From a bacterium (GTDB lineage Bacteria; Zhuqueibacterota; Zhuqueibacteria; Thermofontimicrobiales; Thermofontimicrobiaceae): 8,194 nucleotides of DNA. Positions within the stretch are counted from its first letter, which is position 1. Every line of letters begins with the position of its first letter. This document shows, piece by piece, positions 7,443 to 8,194 of the stretch. Location: positions 1 through 8,194 of the forward strand of contig JALOPY010000084.1 in the NCBI GenBank assembly GCA_025453735.1, read 5' to 3'. The notes under the pieces were generated by a model. The model saw only the letters and a list, made by a program, of their open reading frames with translations. It was not told where the DNA came from and searched no databases. A program made the translations under genes and the position numbers.

Positions 7443-7550
7443 ATTCAGTTTTGCAGTTTATTCAGATATAAAAAGCCCCACCAGGTGATAACGATAGGGC
7501 TTTTAAAAATTGAAAACAGAGCAGTTATAAATTAATATCTCTAGGCTAAA
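7443..7550. other. yidC-mnmE intergenic spacer
   Basis: These 108 bp contain an intrinsic terminator and otherwise AT-rich sequence. The jag/khpB gene often found between yidC and mnmE is not here. Only 23-28 bp lie between the end of the hairpin's T-tract and the mnmE start, so a separate mnmE promoter would have to overlap the hairpin. I find no convincing -35/-10 pair. Confidence 0.6.
7466..7504 (-). terminator. Rho-independent terminator downstream of yidC
   Basis: On the minus strand AAAAGCCC (7504-7497) pairs with GGGCTTTT (7478-7471), an 8-bp stem around an 18-nt loop. Inside the loop CACCTGGTG could add a small inner stem. The stem is followed by TTATAT-type T-rich sequence, as expected for termination of yidC transcription 47 bp past its stop. 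In the plus direction the stem ends in only four T residues before AAAAA, so activity that way would be weaker. Being between yidC and mnmE, it could be a full stop or a partial attenuator. Confidence 0.75.
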
Positions 7551-8194
7551 CTATTTTCTTCGATAATAGTCTTTCTTAGATTTTTTTGAATCCCCAATCT
7601 TTTTAATTTCATTCGGTTTTTGGGCAGATTCTTTAACTGGCATCCACTTTTGCTGGACAATTTGAAATATATTAAACAGCGAATAGTACAAATTCAAACC
7701 GGATGGAAACGAATTGAAAAGCAATGTTAAAAAGATTGGCATGAAATATACCATTGCCTTTTGTTTTGGATCTTTCATGGTCATCTTCTGTTGAATGAAC
7801 ATGCTTGCCCCCATCACCAGCGGCAGAACGTTTACCAGGTCACCATAAAATGGAATTGAAAAAGGTAACTGGAAAATCGTATCTGGTACTGAAAGATCTG
7901 TAATCCACCAGGCAAAAGCTGCATCACGAAGCTCGATTGTATTTCTGAAAACAATAAATATCGCCCATAAAAGTGGTAGTTGCAAGAGCGTCGGCAAGCA
8001 CCCGCTTAGCGGATTGATTCCTTCTTCTTTGTATAATTTCATGGTTTCTTTGTTCAGTCGCTGCGGATCCTTTGCGTATTTTTCTTTTAATTCTGCCATC
8101 TTTGGCTGCAGCGTTTGCATGCGCTGCATTGAAGCCGTACTTTTTGCTGTTAATGGATAGGTGAGAATTTTAATTATAATTGCAAACAGGATTA
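7551..8194 (-). CDS. yidC: Membrane protein insertase YidC/Oxa1, C-terminal 213 residues (5' end cut by window edge)
   Basis: YidC inserts and folds inner-membrane proteins, alone or with SecYEG. The frame is open to the right edge, about 21 codons beyond an internal Met at 8129 that is not the true start; the periplasmic P1 domain and first transmembrane segments would lie outside. What is seen is the conserved Oxa1 core: end of TM2 (AIIIKILTYPLT), the cytoplasmic helical hairpin (MQRMQTLQPKMAELKEKYAK), NPLSGCLPTLLQLPLLWAIF for TM3, ELRDAAFAWWITDLS, then VLPLVMGASMFIQQKM for TM4, and MVYFMPIFLTLLFNSFPSGL with LYYSLFNIFQIVQQKW for the last two helices. The groove residue that is Arg366 in E. 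coli is Lys here. The tail is strongly basic (KKSKKDYYRRK), consistent with ribosome contact. The stop is TAG, followed by an intrinsic terminator. Confidence 0.96.
   Translation of the reverse strand, partial: ILFAIIIKILTYPLTAKSTASMQRMQTLQPKMAELKEKYAKDPQRLNKETMKLYKEEGINPLSGCLPTLLQLPLLWAIFIVFRNTIELRDAAFAWWITDLSVPDTIFQLPFSIPFYGDLVNVLPLVMGASMFIQQKMTMKDPKQKAMVYFMPIFLTLLFNSFPSGLNLYYSLFNIFQIVQQKWMPVKESAQKPNEIKKIGDSKKSKKDYYRRK

Noticed and set aside
1..8194. Defence island, prophage, transposon or other accessory system
   Set aside because: All coding space is filled by core housekeeping genes on one strand, with no integrase, transposase, terminal repeats, repeat arrays or unknown ORFs.

Overview
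The window is an ordinary chromosomal housekeeping block, with every convincing gene on the minus strand. Reading in the direction of transcription (right to left) the order is yidC (5' part beyond the right edge), mnmE, mnmG, rsmG, murQ and mfd (3' part beyond the left edge). Coding density is high and I see no plus-strand gene, RNA gene, mobile element, CRISPR array or toxin-antitoxin pair.

The organism is a bacterium of moderate G+C by eye. The yidC-mnmE-mnmG-rsmG order is the widespread gene set found near the replication origin in many bacteria. Two near-identical parS centromere sites lie at the two ends of mnmG and support an origin-proximal position. The lineage cannot be fixed from this window. 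YidC has Lys at the hydrophilic-groove position where E. coli has Arg, and its groove segment looks somewhat like FCB-group proteins. The canonical 'rsmG then parA-parB' continuation is replaced by murQ and mfd, and jag/khpB is not between yidC and mnmE.

Layout: 7551-8194 is the C-terminal portion of the YidC membrane insertase. 7443-7550 is a spacer with a strong intrinsic terminator hairpin. 6054-7442 is mnmE and 4133-6016 is mnmG, whose products form the complex that modifies the wobble uridine of tRNAs. 6034-6049 and 4110-4125 are the parS sites. 3307-3960 is rsmG, the 16S rRNA m7G methyltransferase. 2375-3286 is murQ, a cell-wall recycling etherase starting at TTG behind a perfect Shine-Dalgarno. 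1-2370 is the first 790 codons of mfd, the transcription-repair coupling factor.

The tight junctions rsmG-murQ (20 bp) and murQ-mfd (4 bp) suggest co-transcription. Translation quality control (mnmE, mnmG, rsmG), wall recycling (murQ) and repair (mfd) are physically linked here rather than forming one pathway. I do not see an undescribed system. The points worth a second look are the parS pair, the missing parAB neighbours, and the terminator that separates yidC from the tRNA/rRNA modification genes.
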